33,897 bases of DNA, taken from assembly GCA_964387645.1 (NCBI GenBank), contig CAYLYM010000032.1, forward strand, positions 1 to 33,897, given 5' to 3'. Numbering within the stretch: position 1 is the stretch's first letter; every line of letters begins with the position of its first letter. This document shows positions 9,215 through 19,159 of this stretch, in pieces. The position numbers were made by a program, and so were the translations under genes. The notes under the pieces are model-generated. The model was not told where the DNA came from. It did not search any database and saw only the letters and a program-made list of their open reading frames with translations. The stretch is from CAYLYM01 sp964387645 (GTDB lineage: Bacteria > Calditrichota > Calditrichia > RBG-13-44-9).

Positions 9215-9291
9215 TATTTTAATTTGTACAAACTAAATCATCATCAAATACGAATTTGAAATTTAGAATTGTTTTTAATAATCGCCTTGAA

Positions 9292-10665
9292 TTACAGGAT
9301 GTAACGACGTAAATCCTCGTCTTCTACAATATCTTTCAACTTTTCTTTGACAAATTCTCCATCGATCATTATTCTGGGAGATTCTAATTCCGGAGCTTCG
9401 AACAGGATGTCTTCCAACAAGGTACTCATTATTGTATGTAAGCGCCGTGCACCTATATTTTCTGCTTTACTGTTTACGTAAGTAGCTGTCTGAGCGATTT
9501 CCCGTATAGCATCATCGGTGAATTCAACATCCACACCTTCAGTTTTGAGCAATTCCTTGTATTGTTTAATGAGGGCATTTTCCGGTTCAGTTAAAATTCT
9601 GATGAAATCTTCGGTTGTGAGACTATTCAATTCTACCCGGATGGGAAACCTGCCTTGCAGTTCAGGAATTAAATCCGATGGTTTCGACACATGAAACGCT
9701 CCAGAGGCAATAAAGAGAATGTGATCTGTTTTAACCATACCATACTTGGTGACCACCGTTGTACCTTCTACCACCGGTAGCAAATCCCTTTGCACGCCTT
9801 CACGACTAACATCAGGTCCATGCCCGCCCTTATTTCCAGCGATTTTATCGATCTCATCCAGGAAAACGATGCCCGATTCTTCAACTCGTTTCAGGGCTTC
9901 TTTAATCACAGCGTCCATATCGATAAGCTTATGGGCTTCTTCTTGCGTTAAAATTTCCAGAGCTTCTTTCACTGTAACTTTGCGTTTTTTCATCCTTTTA
10001 GGCATCAAATTACCAAACATCTCACGAATATTAATGCCCATTTCCTCCAATCCAGCCGGAGAGAAAATTTGCATCATTGGCATGGTTTCAGAAGGAACAT
10101 CCAGTTCTACCTGCCGACTATCCAGTTCACCCGCCATCAATTTTTGGCGAATTTTTTCCCGGGTTTTTTCATGACGTTCTTCTACCTCAGGATTATGTGC
10201 TGATTCACTAAATCCCGGAGGAGGCGGCGGAACCTTCGGACGTGGTAATAAAATATCCAACAACCGTTCTATGGCATTTTCTCGCGCTTTTTCCTGTACC
10301 TGTTGGGTTTTTTCTTCTCTAACCATATTAATTCCGATATCTACAAGATCCCGTATCATGCTTTCCACATCCCGGCCCACATATCCTATCTCAGTGAATT
10401 TCGATGCTTCCACCTTAACAAATGGTGCATTAGCTATTCGAGCCAATCGGCGACTGATCTCTGTTTTTCCAACACCTGTTGGCCCAATCAAAATAATGTT
10501 GTTTGGCATGATTTCTTCACGTATCTCAGATTGAACCTGCTGTCGGCGCCAACGATTCCGGAGCGCGATGGCCACCATACGTTTAGCCGCATCCTGACCA
10601 ATGATATATTTATCCAGAATACTTACGATTTGTCTGGGAGTTAATTGATTCCCTAAATTTTTCAT
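9292..10665 (-). CDS. hslU: HslU ATPase subunit of HslUV protease
   Basis: AAA+ unfoldase that feeds proteins into the HslV peptidase. The 457-residue protein has Walker A GPTGVGKT (61-68), Walker B IVFLDEIDKI (about 266-275), the intermediate domain in between with a proline-rich insert (PRPKVPPPPPG, about 141-151), and a C-terminal LRRYIL. That tail corresponds to the segment that docks into HslV and activates it. A GGAGGG site precedes the ATG. It follows hslV by 22 bases, the usual hslV-hslU order. Confidence 0.98.
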   Translation of the reverse strand: MKNLGNQLTPRQIVSILDKYIIGQDAAKRMVAIALRNRWRRQQVQSEIREEIMPNNIILIGPTGVGKTEISRRLARIANAPFVKVEASKFTEIGYVGRDVESMIRDLVDIGINMVREEKTQQVQEKARENAIERLLDILLPRPKVPPPPPGFSESAHNPEVEERHEKTREKIRQKLMAGELDSRQVELDVPSETMPMMQIFSPAGLEEMGINIREMFGNLMPKRMKKRKVTVKEALEILTQEEAHKLIDMDAVIKEALKRVEESGIVFLDEIDKIAGNKGGHGPDVSREGVQRDLLPVVEGTTVVTKYGMVKTDHILFIASGAFHVSKPSDLIPELQGRFPIRVELNSLTTEDFIRILTEPENALIKQYKELLKTEGVDVEFTDDAIREIAQTATYVNSKAENIGARRLHTIMSTLLEDILFEAPELESPRIMIDGEFVKEKLKDIVEDEDLRRYIL

Positions 10666-10687
10666 GAGATTCCCTCCAATTCCAGGT

Positions 10688-11236
10688 TTATTTTAGAACT
10701 TCAATACTAATGTTTTCATTAGTGTAAATACAAATTGACGCCGCAATTTTCATAGATTTCCTAACAATTTCTTCAGCATCTAAGTCTGTGTTTTCTCTTA
10801 AAGCCCTTGCTGCTGCCAATGCATACATTCCCCCTGAACCAATTGCAACGATTTTTTCATCCGGTTCAACCACATCGCCTGTACCCGAGATGATTAATGC
10901 CGTTGTCTTGTCAATAACTGCCAACATGGCTTCTAATCTTCTCAAAAACTTATCCATCCGCCATTCTTTAGCCATCTCTACTGCCGATTTGGTCAGGTTA
11001 CCGTTGTACTGCTGCAGTTTTTCTTCAAAACGTTCAAAAAGGGTAAATGCATCAGCCGCAGCACCGGCAAAACCTGCTAAAACCTGGTCATTATGAAGTC
11101 GACGTATTTTGCAACTATTATGCTTCATTATGGTATTACCAAAGGTTACTTGTCCATCTCCGGCAATAGCAGCCGCTCCATTGTGGACAATCCCTAAAAT
11201 TGTTGTACCATGAGTCTCAGGATATTGAATAGACAT
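10688..11236 (-). CDS. hslV: HslV peptidase subunit
   Basis: Threonine peptidase of the HslUV complex, of the proteasome beta-subunit fold. In the 182-residue protein the segment HGTTILGIVHNG indicates a catalytic N-terminal Thr (Thr11) exposed after removal of about ten residues, as in HslV proteins that carry a short propeptide. GDGQVTFGNTIMK and AIGSGGMYALAAA are family signatures. It begins the hslVU pair and lies downstream of the rpoN terminator, so it should have its own promoter in 11237-11359, which I could not assign clearly. Confidence 0.97.
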   Translation of the reverse strand: MSIQYPETHGTTILGIVHNGAAAIAGDGQVTFGNTIMKHNSCKIRRLHNDQVLAGFAGAAADAFTLFERFEEKLQQYNGNLTKSAVEMAKEWRMDKFLRRLEAMLAVIDKTTALIISGTGDVVEPDEKIVAIGSGGMYALAAARALRENTDLDAEEIVRKSMKIAASICIYTNENISIEVLK

Positions 11237-11359
11237 AAATTTTTGACCTCTTAATTGTTTTTGTTAAACCATTCAATTTAATACCTTTTAAGCTGTACAC
11301 CAAATTCTTGTTTTCAAAAAAATTAAAAATATTTTCTGTTTTACCCGATTTTTTACATT

Positions 11360-11396
11360 AAAAACACAAAAAGCCCTGACATTTAGCTGCCAGGGC
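11360..11396 (-). terminator. intrinsic terminator after rpoN
   Basis: The inverted repeat GCCCTG (11373-11378) / CAGGGC (11391-11396) with a 12-base loop is followed on the minus strand by a T-rich run (TTTTTGTGTTTTT). It lies about 34 bases past the rpoN stop and separates rpoN from hslV. This is a textbook rho-independent terminator. Confidence 0.85.
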
Positions 11397-11429
11397 GAAA
11401 TTATTTATATAATTGATATTTTGCAATAG

Positions 11430-12899
11430 TTAAATTTTTCGGCGTAAACGAGCAATAGGTATGCCTAATTGCTCTCGATATTTTGCAATTGTTCTTCTGG
11501 CAATCGGTACTCCACGCTTCTTTAATATTGCCGAAAGTTTATCGTCACTGTAAGGTTTATTGGGATCTTCATTTTCAATGATCTCCTTCAACAATTCCTT
11601 TATTTTTAAGGTAGAAATTTCTTCTCCGTTTTCTGTTTCCATTCCCTCGTTAAAAAAATGCTTTAACTCAAAAACACCATAGTCTGTCTGAACATATTTT
11701 CCATTGACCACGCGGCTAACAGTGGATATATCCATACCAATCTTGTTCGCTACATCTTTCATGATCATCGGTTTAATATATTCCGGACCTTTTTCAAAAA
11801 ATTCTCTTTGCAACTCTACAATTGCATACATTGTTTTCAACATAGTAATTCTACGCTGATGCAATGCATTAATAAACCAACGAGCACTTTCTACTTTTTT
11901 TCGTAAAAATTGACGAACTTCCCTGTCCAATTTGCGGGATCGATTTATTAATTTTCGATAATGGGGACTTATCTGTAATCCTGGCAAATTCCATTCATTT
12001 AAAGAAACAACTAATTCATCATCCACTTTCTCAACAATAAAGTCCGGCACTATATAATTCTGGCGGGTATCCCAGAATCCCTCACCTGGTTTGGGATTTA
12101 ATTTATTGATAACCTCTAAGGCTTCTTTTATATCTTCGATAGAAATACCCAGACTTTCTGCAATTTTTTCATAACGTTTATTGACAAAATCGTTGTAAGC
12201 TTCCTGAATAATCCTTAAAGCAATATCTTTATTCCCATTCAAATCCAGCGTTTTCAACTGAACTTCTAAACATTCCTGCAGGTTTCGAGCTGCAATTCCA
12301 ACCGGATCAAACTTCTGAATCTGTTTTAATATTTTTTCCACATGTTCGGGAGTGACTCCAAAAATATGGGCAACACTTTCTACGGTCACTTCTGAATCCA
12401 GGTAGCCGTCATCCCGAAGATTATATATAATATATTCACCAATACGGAAATCTCTTTCATTAATATTTAAAAGCCGAAGCTGTTCTAAAAGGTGTTCGGC
12501 CATTGTAGCATGATACACTTCTGGCCGTTCATACTCTTCTTCATTTTTGTCCCGCGGTAGGCGAAATTCATAACTTTCTTCGTCGTTTACTAATTCCTCC
12601 CAATTCGTCTCTTCTTCTAATTCTTCGTATTTCTCCTCCTCTTCTGTTTTATTATTTTCTTTCAATTGTTCAAATTCTTCTTGAATATCTTCGATTTCTT
12701 CTGGATTTTCCTCAATAATCTCTTCCTCATCCTGAATTTCTTCCAGTTCTTCTGCTTCTTCAAGAACGGGATTCAATTCCATCTCAGTTTTAATTTTCTG
12801 CTCCAGGCTGAGCATGGGCAATTGAAGAAGTGTAGATAGGAGAATCTGTTGTGGAGTCAGGCGCTGTTCCAACGAGAGATGTTGCATTAACTTTACCAT
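11430..12899 (-). CDS. rpoN: RNA polymerase sigma-54 factor
   Basis: Alternative sigma factor recognising -24/-12 promoters and needing AAA+ activators. The 489-residue protein shows all three regions. Region I is Gln/Leu-rich (MVKLMQHLSLEQRLTPQQIL onwards). The linker, about residues 50-110, is very acidic with long Glu runs. The C-terminus carries the RpoN box, about residues 467-477 (ARRTIAKYREQ). The helix-turn-helix near DISTVSRVVNGKYVQT contacts DNA. The acidic linker is long, but region II varies widely in this family. The gene stands alone between a possible promoter and a clear terminator. Confidence 0.97.
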   Translation of the reverse strand: MVKLMQHLSLEQRLTPQQILLSTLLQLPMLSLEQKIKTEMELNPVLEEAEELEEIQDEEEIIEENPEEIEDIQEEFEQLKENNKTEEEEKYEELEEETNWEELVNDEESYEFRLPRDKNEEEYERPEVYHATMAEHLLEQLRLLNINERDFRIGEYIIYNLRDDGYLDSEVTVESVAHIFGVTPEHVEKILKQIQKFDPVGIAARNLQECLEVQLKTLDLNGNKDIALRIIQEAYNDFVNKRYEKIAESLGISIEDIKEALEVINKLNPKPGEGFWDTRQNYIVPDFIVEKVDDELVVSLNEWNLPGLQISPHYRKLINRSRKLDREVRQFLRKKVESARWFINALHQRRITMLKTMYAIVELQREFFEKGPEYIKPMIMKDVANKIGMDISTVSRVVNGKYVQTDYGVFELKHFFNEGMETENGEEISTLKIKELLKEIIENEDPNKPYSDDKLSAILKKRGVPIARRTIAKYREQLGIPIARLRRKI

Positions 12900-13242
12900 A
12901 AACCAACCAACCTTTTATTAGTATTCACCCTTTGGCATAATTTATGTAGTAAAGTACTGAATCCACCCATATTTGTCAAGCTGATTTTACTGTACAAAAT
13001 GAGAGAAGCTTCGGAATGAATCAATATTTTAAATTTAATAAAATTAATCATAAGAGAAAGATATAATTATATAATCCAGCCATTATTTTTAATATTTATT
13101 CAAGATTCTGATTTTCGTTTCTTTGTAACAGATTCAGCAATTAAAACCCTATTCTATAGGCGTTATTTTTAAATTCGCATAGCAATTTAAGTACACCGTT
13201 TAAGGAATGTCCGAATGAAAGCTAAAACAATATACTCATTGT
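12900..13242. other. intergenic region upstream of rpoN, downstream of rnhB
   Basis: A 343-base gap without a convincing gene. It holds a likely rpoN promoter at 12951-12979. Two very short hairpins near the rnhB end (13148-13160 and 13226-13243) are too weak to call as terminators with confidence. Nothing else was seen. Confidence 0.6.
12951..12979 (-). promoter_or_regulatory. possible sigma-70 promoter of rpoN
   Basis: On the minus strand a perfect -35 hexamer TTGACA (12974-12979) is followed after 17 bases by TACTTT (12951-12956), about 50 bases ahead of the rpoN start. The -35 is strong and the -10 is weak. Confidence 0.4.
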
Positions 13243-13890
13243 TTAACTATTTTTATCTGCTAGAATTTTTTTTAGAAATGTTTTTCGATGAATGGGTGAA
13301 GGTCCATATTGACGAATAAGGTCTCGGTGTAGCCGAGTTCCATATCCTTTATGTTTATCGAACCGGTATATGGGATATTTTTGGTGATATTCCAGCATCA
13401 TTCGATCCCGGGTAACTTTAGCCAGAATAGATGCTGCAGCGATGGTAAAAGAACGGTTATCTCCACCAATGATGGCTTCCTGCGGATATAACTTCTCAGG
13501 AAGTTCATAACCGTCAAAAAGCAAATAATCTGGTTGCAGATGCAGATCTCCCAAAGCCTTTCGCATGGCTTTAAACGTGGCCTGCCGAATATTGATTCGA
13601 TCAATTTCTTGAGCAGAAACAACACCAATTCCCACTGCCACAGCCGAATCAATAATTTGCGGATACAATTTTTCTCTTTCTAAAGGAGTCAGCTTTTTTG
13701 AATCTCTTACGCCAGGAAGGTAAAAATAAGGTAAAAAAATAACTGCTGCGGCCACGACCGGACCAGCCAAGGGGCCACGACCTGCTTCGTCTATACCAGC
13801 GATATATTTCTTACCTTGTTTCCAAATCAAGTGTTCAATCTGTAAAAGTTCAGGTAATTCTTCCTTTAAATTTGTGTTGGATATTTCCAA
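13243..13890 (-). CDS. rnhB: ribonuclease HII
   Basis: Cleaves RNA in RNA-DNA hybrids and removes misincorporated ribonucleotides from DNA. The 215-residue protein has the N-terminal acidic motif AGIDEAGRGPLAGPV, which supplies the catalytic Asp-Glu pair. It also has DSKKLTPLERE, LLFDG and GGDNRSFTIAAASILAKVTRD, which hold further metal ligands. It starts 3 bases after the stop of the DUF5916 gene, so it is probably translated from the same mRNA. Confidence 0.97.
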   Translation of the reverse strand: MEISNTNLKEELPELLQIEHLIWKQGKKYIAGIDEAGRGPLAGPVVAAAVIFLPYFYLPGVRDSKKLTPLEREKLYPQIIDSAVAVGIGVVSAQEIDRINIRQATFKAMRKALGDLHLQPDYLLFDGYELPEKLYPQEAIIGGDNRSFTIAAASILAKVTRDRMMLEYHQKYPIYRFDKHKGYGTRLHRDLIRQYGPSPIHRKTFLKKILADKNS

Positions 13891-13893
13891 GGA

Positions 13894-16203
13894 TTATAAA
13901 CTCCAAAAATATGAAAATTTAAAGAAAAAAATCCGGTCGGTGGTGGTAATTTTTTTTGTAGCAAAATTATCCCATTGTTGGGTATAAACCAGGTAAATTG
14001 TACTACCCGGCTTGAAGCGCCATCCTAATAAGATATTGGCACTCATACGGTCCCACACCTGGTAGCGTGGGAAATAACGCAACGCGTTGGAATCAATCTC
14101 CCAGGTAGCAATATTTTCAGCCCCTGTTGTATATTGGAGAAAGCCACGAGCGAAAATGTTTTTTGTAAACAGATAACGACCACGCAAAGTCCAGATTCGC
14201 ACATCAGATTGGCCTACATCTTCGGCAGGCATTTGTTCCAGTTGATCATCCAGGAACCAGCGCCACTTTAATCCAATTTCGAAAAATGCATTCGATAACG
14301 GTTTCACCCTAATGGCTGATTCAATTCCTTTGTTAAATCCCACAGAATGGGTCTGGAAATAGTATTGGGAATCAAAATTCCATCTTAGCCTGAAACTTAC
14401 TGTTTTTCCCGGATCAGATTGAAAATCCATAAAAATGTCCCTGCCCCAATAAGATAGTTCATGAGGGGCTCGAGAGAAGCTAAATATATCATTTTCCACC
14501 GACCGATAGCGTGTATAGCCAAATTTAATGTGGCTCTGATCTGGTGCCTCCAACCACAAAGAACTTTGAATGCCCCAACTTGGCCTGGTTTCGTCTGAAT
14601 CCTGAAAAATGGTTGGCGCAATACTCACCCCCCAACTGCGCAACCAGAGGGTATTAATCAGCGGATGAATATCAACATAAAATCCAATTTCCTTCTGTCC
14701 TTTACCAGGGATCTTCTGGAAAAAACCAGTGCCGTTTATGTCGAAATCCGGATCGAAATGGAGAGCGTGGAGATCAAACCAGAAGAGTTGATCATAATGT
14801 CCAATTTGGGAGTAAGCGGCCACGCCACGCGTGTGGTCTTTAGAATTGGTTGAATAAGCCACCTGGCCGATAAAGTACTCCTGTCCACTATAAATAGTCC
14901 AGTCTACCCCTCCTACTCTATTGGATTGATGAAGACTATCGCCCAAATTTTCCTCCCGATCGGCCAACATCACTCCTAAATTTGAGCTATGAAAAATATC
15001 CCTTTGTACTCTTATGACTGAAAAAAGTTCATCATCAGGCGGTATACCAGGATCGCCAAAACCAGCGTTTCTCCAGTCTCCCGTCAATGCTTCTAACACA
15101 CCAAAAGAATAGGATCCAACCTTACCGGTTAGTTTGGCACCGCCCTTAATATTACTCTGAGCACCAATCCTCCGCGAATAGAACAATTGATAAAAGGGCA
15201 ATTGGAAAAGGTTGGTATTTTCCAGGAAAAATGGGCGTTTCTCTTCCAGAAAAATTTCCAATCTTTTGTCCAGATTAATTTTTTCTTCATCAATCTCCAC
15301 CTGACCAAAATCGGGATTTAAAGTCAGATCGAGGGTGATATCCGAAGAAGGATTGTATTTAATATCGATACCGGTTTTAAATTCAACCTCTTTATCTTCT
15401 GAATAGACTTGGCTAACAGTGGTATATGGTAAAAAATAGACATGCTGACCGCTGGACACATTTTTCATACCGATGAGGACACCGCCTTTATCCAACCGAT
15501 AAATCCGGTAATTTTGATCAACCAATGACCAGAAAGATATTTCCCTGTTCTTCTTGCGAACCCGCCAGACATTAAATCCCCAGATTTGATACTTGAGATT
15601 ATCACGGAATCGCAGTGTTTTATAAGGGATAGCGAATTCTGCCACCCAACCATATTTGTTAATTCTGGCGGCCACTTCGAAAATGCCATCCCAGGTTAAG
15701 TCAACATTTTCGCCATTTTCACTTATTAATCCATCCTGTTCCACACCCAACGGATTGGTTGAGAAGAAATAAGCTCGCCGATGGTCATTATAAGTATCCA
15801 AATAAAAATTAATACAATCATCTGGATAAAATTCGTAATCTCGATCCACCAAACGGGCAGGAATAGAACGCAGATCACGATCTAACATAATAAACAAAAA
15901 GTAAATATTTTTGTCGTCATAAAGTACAAAAAAGCGAGTATCATTAGTGGCTGGAAGACCCTGTTCCGGACTATGTTGCAAAAATCCACCATTAGCAGGA
16001 GCCTTAAGCCACACTCTATCAACTTTTCCATCTATTTTAGGAGGGATGGGAGTGTAAATTGCAAAAGAACGCTTCTCTGGCAAAGGCTTTCTGGCAGAAG
16101 TAAATGCATTGCCAATTATAATTAATGAGAAACAAAGAAACAGAATTGTGATGTCATATTTTTGTAAAAACATATTTATTTTTGAAATCCAGATTAAAAA
16201 CAT
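13894..16203 (-). CDS. DUF5916 outer-membrane protein with CBM9-like domain
   Basis: A 769-residue exported protein. An N-terminal hydrophobic segment (ILFLCFSLIIIGNAF) acts as signal peptide. It is followed by a domain resembling carbohydrate-binding family 9 (about residues 45-230: PPKIDGKVDRVWLKAP, then YDDKNIYFLFIMLDRD). A long beta-strand-rich DUF5916 region ends in an aromatic FFFKFSYFW, typical of outer-membrane barrels. FFLENTNLFQLPFYQLFYSRRIG is characteristic of DUF5916 but must not be over-read: the family has no proven function. The start may instead be Met11 (ATG at 16173), which gives a more normal signal peptide. Confidence 0.85.
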   Translation of the reverse strand: MFLIWISKINMFLQKYDITILFLCFSLIIIGNAFTSARKPLPEKRSFAIYTPIPPKIDGKVDRVWLKAPANGGFLQHSPEQGLPATNDTRFFVLYDDKNIYFLFIMLDRDLRSIPARLVDRDYEFYPDDCINFYLDTYNDHRRAYFFSTNPLGVEQDGLISENGENVDLTWDGIFEVAARINKYGWVAEFAIPYKTLRFRDNLKYQIWGFNVWRVRKKNREISFWSLVDQNYRIYRLDKGGVLIGMKNVSSGQHVYFLPYTTVSQVYSEDKEVEFKTGIDIKYNPSSDITLDLTLNPDFGQVEIDEEKINLDKRLEIFLEEKRPFFLENTNLFQLPFYQLFYSRRIGAQSNIKGGAKLTGKVGSYSFGVLEALTGDWRNAGFGDPGIPPDDELFSVIRVQRDIFHSSNLGVMLADREENLGDSLHQSNRVGGVDWTIYSGQEYFIGQVAYSTNSKDHTRGVAAYSQIGHYDQLFWFDLHALHFDPDFDINGTGFFQKIPGKGQKEIGFYVDIHPLINTLWLRSWGVSIAPTIFQDSDETRPSWGIQSSLWLEAPDQSHIKFGYTRYRSVENDIFSFSRAPHELSYWGRDIFMDFQSDPGKTVSFRLRWNFDSQYYFQTHSVGFNKGIESAIRVKPLSNAFFEIGLKWRWFLDDQLEQMPAEDVGQSDVRIWTLRGRYLFTKNIFARGFLQYTTGAENIATWEIDSNALRYFPRYQVWDRMSANILLGWRFKPGSTIYLVYTQQWDNFATKKITTTDRIFFFKFSYFWSL

Positions 16204-16266
16204 CCTTTTCGCGTGTTTTCCTGATGAAGGGCTACAAATATTTTTTATTATTTTTTTTAGATCAAG

Positions 16267-16294
16267 AAAAAAATAATTATTTTAAATAATTATT
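16267..16294 (-). terminator. possible A/T hairpin terminator after peptide-binding protein gene
   Basis: The 10-bp repeat AATAATTATT occurs at 16272-16281 and 16285-16294 and pairs with itself across a 3-base loop. On the minus strand it is followed by a run of T. It lies between the peptide-binding protein gene and the DUF5916 gene. The stem has no G or C, so it may be weak. Confidence 0.45.
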
Positions 16295-16410
16295 CTTAAG
16301 TAGTCCACTAAGAAATTGTCATAATTTATCATAAAGACTTTAAATTTTTGCAAAATACAAAATTGTCTTTTTTGAGTAAATAGACCACCAAAACCTGGAA
16401 TTCAAAAAAT

Positions 16411-17961
16411 TTATCGATTTGCCGAGTTTTTTTTAAAATACATTTTCCAGAATGAGCGCCATTCAGCGGCTGGATAGAATTCAAACCCGTATAAATCTTT
16501 ATTCATTACCGCAATATTTGTCTCATACCACAAACTGATGTAAGGCAATTCGTCAGCAATAATTTCCTGAATCCGAAAATATTTTTTTCGCCTGATACTT
16601 TGATCCAATTCACATTGAGCTTCTTCAATCAGTCGATCTACCACATAATTCTGGTATCCACCACGATTGGCGCCGCTACCAATGCTATGTGAATGAAAAA
16701 TCCTGTCATAGTGATTCGGTTCATATATACCTACCCATGTTAAAGAGTACATATCGAAACGTCCATGCTGAATATCATCGAAAAAAGCTCCCCATTCATA
16801 ACTCTGAATATCAATTTGGATCCCTACTTTTTCCAAGTATTGTTTAATAATCTGGGCTTTTTGCCGGCTCATCTGCTTATCTGTACACTTATAATTCAAC
16901 CGAAATCGAGGTTGGGGTCCATCTCCATCAGGATCAGGAAAACCGGCTTCATCTAAAAGATTTCTAGCTCTTTCTGGATCATAAGGATAATCTGGTAGAC
17001 CAGGATGATATGCCCAATGGGAAGGATTTAAAAGTGATTTAGCCGGTTTGTAAATCCCCAGCATAAGATGATCAATAATACTTTGGATATTTATAGCATG
17101 GGCTATTGCCTTGCGTACTTTTTTATGTTTTAGATAAGGATTTCGTAAATTAAGTCCAATATAAACATAATTTGAACCAGGTTTTATTTTCACCTTCAGG
17201 CGCGGATTTTTTTTAAATCGCTTCAAATAACTGAGCGGAAAATTATTCATGAGAAAATCTACCTCACCGTATTCCAACGCAAGAATTCGGGTGGTGACCT
17301 CTGGTAAAATTTTTATGTGTATACCATCTAATTTTGGTCTGCCCTGCCAATAATTTTTGTTCGCCACTAATTCAAGAGAAACATCAGGTTCCCATTTTTT
17401 TAATATAAAAGGCCCACTACCTAATGGTCGTCTTTGCAAAACCTGTGGATTATTTTCGACAAGATGCCGTGGAACGATCCCAATCTCCATATTAGAAAGG
17501 AAAGGAGCAAAAGGATGTTTAAGTTTAATTTTCAGTGTTAGAGAATCGTAAACAGTAATCTTATCGATGATCTCGAAAGATCTTCTTGCTGGTGCTTTCA
17601 AATCAGGATCTAAAATTGTTTTAAGAGTAAATTCCACATCATAAGCGCTGAGTGGTTGACCATCATGAAAGGTAACACCTTTACGAATATGGAAAATATA
17701 AACCGTGTCTGATGGATTATCCCAGTGAGTTGCTAAAATGGGGCATGGGGTTCCTGTAGAATCCATCTTTATCAGCGGATCGTAAATTTGTTCTATCACC
17801 CGGTATGAAGCCACATCACTGGAAGTTCGAGGGTCTAGATTCGTGGGATTATCAAATAATGCTACACGAAGAATATTGTGGGAAGATTGACTCAAGTTAC
17901 TGCAATGCAAATTGAATAAAACGAGCGTGCTAATTAGAATGAAAGTAAAATATTTAACCAT
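16411..17961 (-). CDS. peptide/nickel-type ABC substrate-binding lipoprotein (SBP family 5)
   Basis: Extracytoplasmic solute-binding protein of the OppA/DppA family (516 residues). A short signal peptide ends in a Cys at residue 20 (LFNLHC), an imperfect lipobox with His at -1, suggesting a lipoprotein. The core segments are typical: TSSDVASYRVIEQIYDPL, FHIRKGVTFHDGQPLSAYDV, RRPLGSGPFILKKWEPD and RKAIAHAINIQSII. No permease or ATPase gene accompanies it. It begins 3 bases after lysC, inside an amino-acid synthesis unit, so it may be co-transcribed with that unit. The ligand (peptide, amino acid or metal) cannot be told. Confidence 0.88.
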   Translation of the reverse strand: MVKYFTFILISTLVLFNLHCSNLSQSSHNILRVALFDNPTNLDPRTSSDVASYRVIEQIYDPLIKMDSTGTPCPILATHWDNPSDTVYIFHIRKGVTFHDGQPLSAYDVEFTLKTILDPDLKAPARRSFEIIDKITVYDSLTLKIKLKHPFAPFLSNMEIGIVPRHLVENNPQVLQRRPLGSGPFILKKWEPDVSLELVANKNYWQGRPKLDGIHIKILPEVTTRILALEYGEVDFLMNNFPLSYLKRFKKNPRLKVKIKPGSNYVYIGLNLRNPYLKHKKVRKAIAHAINIQSIIDHLMLGIYKPAKSLLNPSHWAYHPGLPDYPYDPERARNLLDEAGFPDPDGDGPQPRFRLNYKCTDKQMSRQKAQIIKQYLEKVGIQIDIQSYEWGAFFDDIQHGRFDMYSLTWVGIYEPNHYDRIFHSHSIGSGANRGGYQNYVVDRLIEEAQCELDQSIRRKKYFRIQEIIADELPYISLWYETNIAVMNKDLYGFEFYPAAEWRSFWKMYFKKNSANR

Positions 17962-17964
17962 CTG

Positions 17965-19148
17965 TTAAAAGTAATCCAATTCTTTATATAATCTTTGAAT
18001 AGCAGTATCCACTTCATTTTCAGACAGTAACCAGGATATTTTAAGTGGAGACACTTGAAGCATTTTAGTCTGTAAACCCAATTTTTCGAAAATACTAAAA
18101 ATTCTCAGAGAAAGGTCAGAATTAAAATTCAAACCTGTACCGACAATAGCAACCATTCCAATTGAATTCTGCAATTGATGTTGAATATGACCAAATTTAT
18201 TATTACGGGATGTCAAAATCCCATAACAAAATCGCGGTAGCGGCAATGAAAAACAATTTCTAATCGATCAGGATACCAGGCATAAGCTTGAGTTTTGATA
18301 CGGTTTCTTGCCAGCCATTTGTTCATAGAATTGATAAATAACGAATTTTCAGATTTTACATTCAAATAACAGAGTTCTTTTTGACCGACTATACCTGTAA
18401 TACGAGAACTTTCCAGAGACCGATCACTTATAATTGTACCAATTTTACCGCTTGCACTGGAGCCCACGGCAATTTTAATTTTATGTGTATTAGCAATTTC
18501 AATCGATTCTGATTTTAATACACCAGCACCCATGCTGGCCATCTCAAGCATTTCTTGATAACTCAATTCAGGATTTAAACGCGATTTCGGTACCAATCGT
18601 GGTTCAGCTACATAAACCCCATCAACATCCTTCATGAATTCACACCGATCGGCTTTCAATGCAGCAGCAAGGGCGATTGCTGTCGTATCGGACCCACCAC
18701 GACCCAATGTAGTAATTTCTTTATTAACGCTCACACCCTGGAACCCTGCCACTACCACTATTTTTCCTTTTTCCAACTCTTTAAGTAATCGTGTTGCTCG
18801 AATTTCCAGGATTCGTGCCTCAGTATGTTTTGTATCAGTAATTATCCCTACCTGCGAACCTGTAAAAGAGATGGCTTCATAACCCCAATCATGTATGGCC
18901 ATGGCTAAAAGAGCAATGGAAATTCTTTCCCCAACCGAAAGCAGCATATCCATTTCTCGTTCAGGTGGTTTCTGACATACCTGCTCGGCCAGTTGAATTA
19001 AATGATCTGTAGTATCTCCCATGGCAGATACCACTACCACAACCCGATGACCTTTTTTTCTTTCCTCAACAACTCGCTTTGCCACCCGCCGGATATCTTC
19101 CGGCGAGGTCAGGGAACTACCACCATATTTTTGAACTACAAGTGACAC
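17965..19148 (-). pseudogene. lysC: aspartate kinase, interrupted by a frameshift
   Basis: Phosphorylates aspartate, the first step to lysine/diaminopimelate, threonine and methionine. Two overlapping frames together give about 395 residues, normal for a monofunctional enzyme. Frame one (18213-19148, GTG start) holds the kinase domain (KYGGSS, TLGRGGSDTTA, DVDGVYVAEPRLVP) and the start of the first ACT domain. The second frame (17965 to about 18250) holds the rest, including a second ACT domain (MVAIVGTGLN, LRIFSIFEKLGLQTKMLQVS). They join by adding one base near the A5 run at 18249-18253 (T5 on the coding strand). Either a sequencing/assembly error or a real 1-base deletion explains this. 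It lies 11 bases after dapA. Confidence 0.85.
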
Positions 19149-19159
19149 TGGTAACCTTT

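Noticed and set aside
13148..13243. Terminator after rnhB formed by CCTAT/ATAGG or AACAAT/ATTGTT
   Set aside because: Stems of only 5-6 pairs with poor T runs; too weak to call.
18213..18267. Programmed -1 ribosomal frameshift in lysC
   Set aside because: The T5 run lacks a proper X-XXY-YYZ slippery heptamer in frame, no stable downstream structure is evident, and aspartate kinases are not known to use this; a 1-base error or deletion is simpler.
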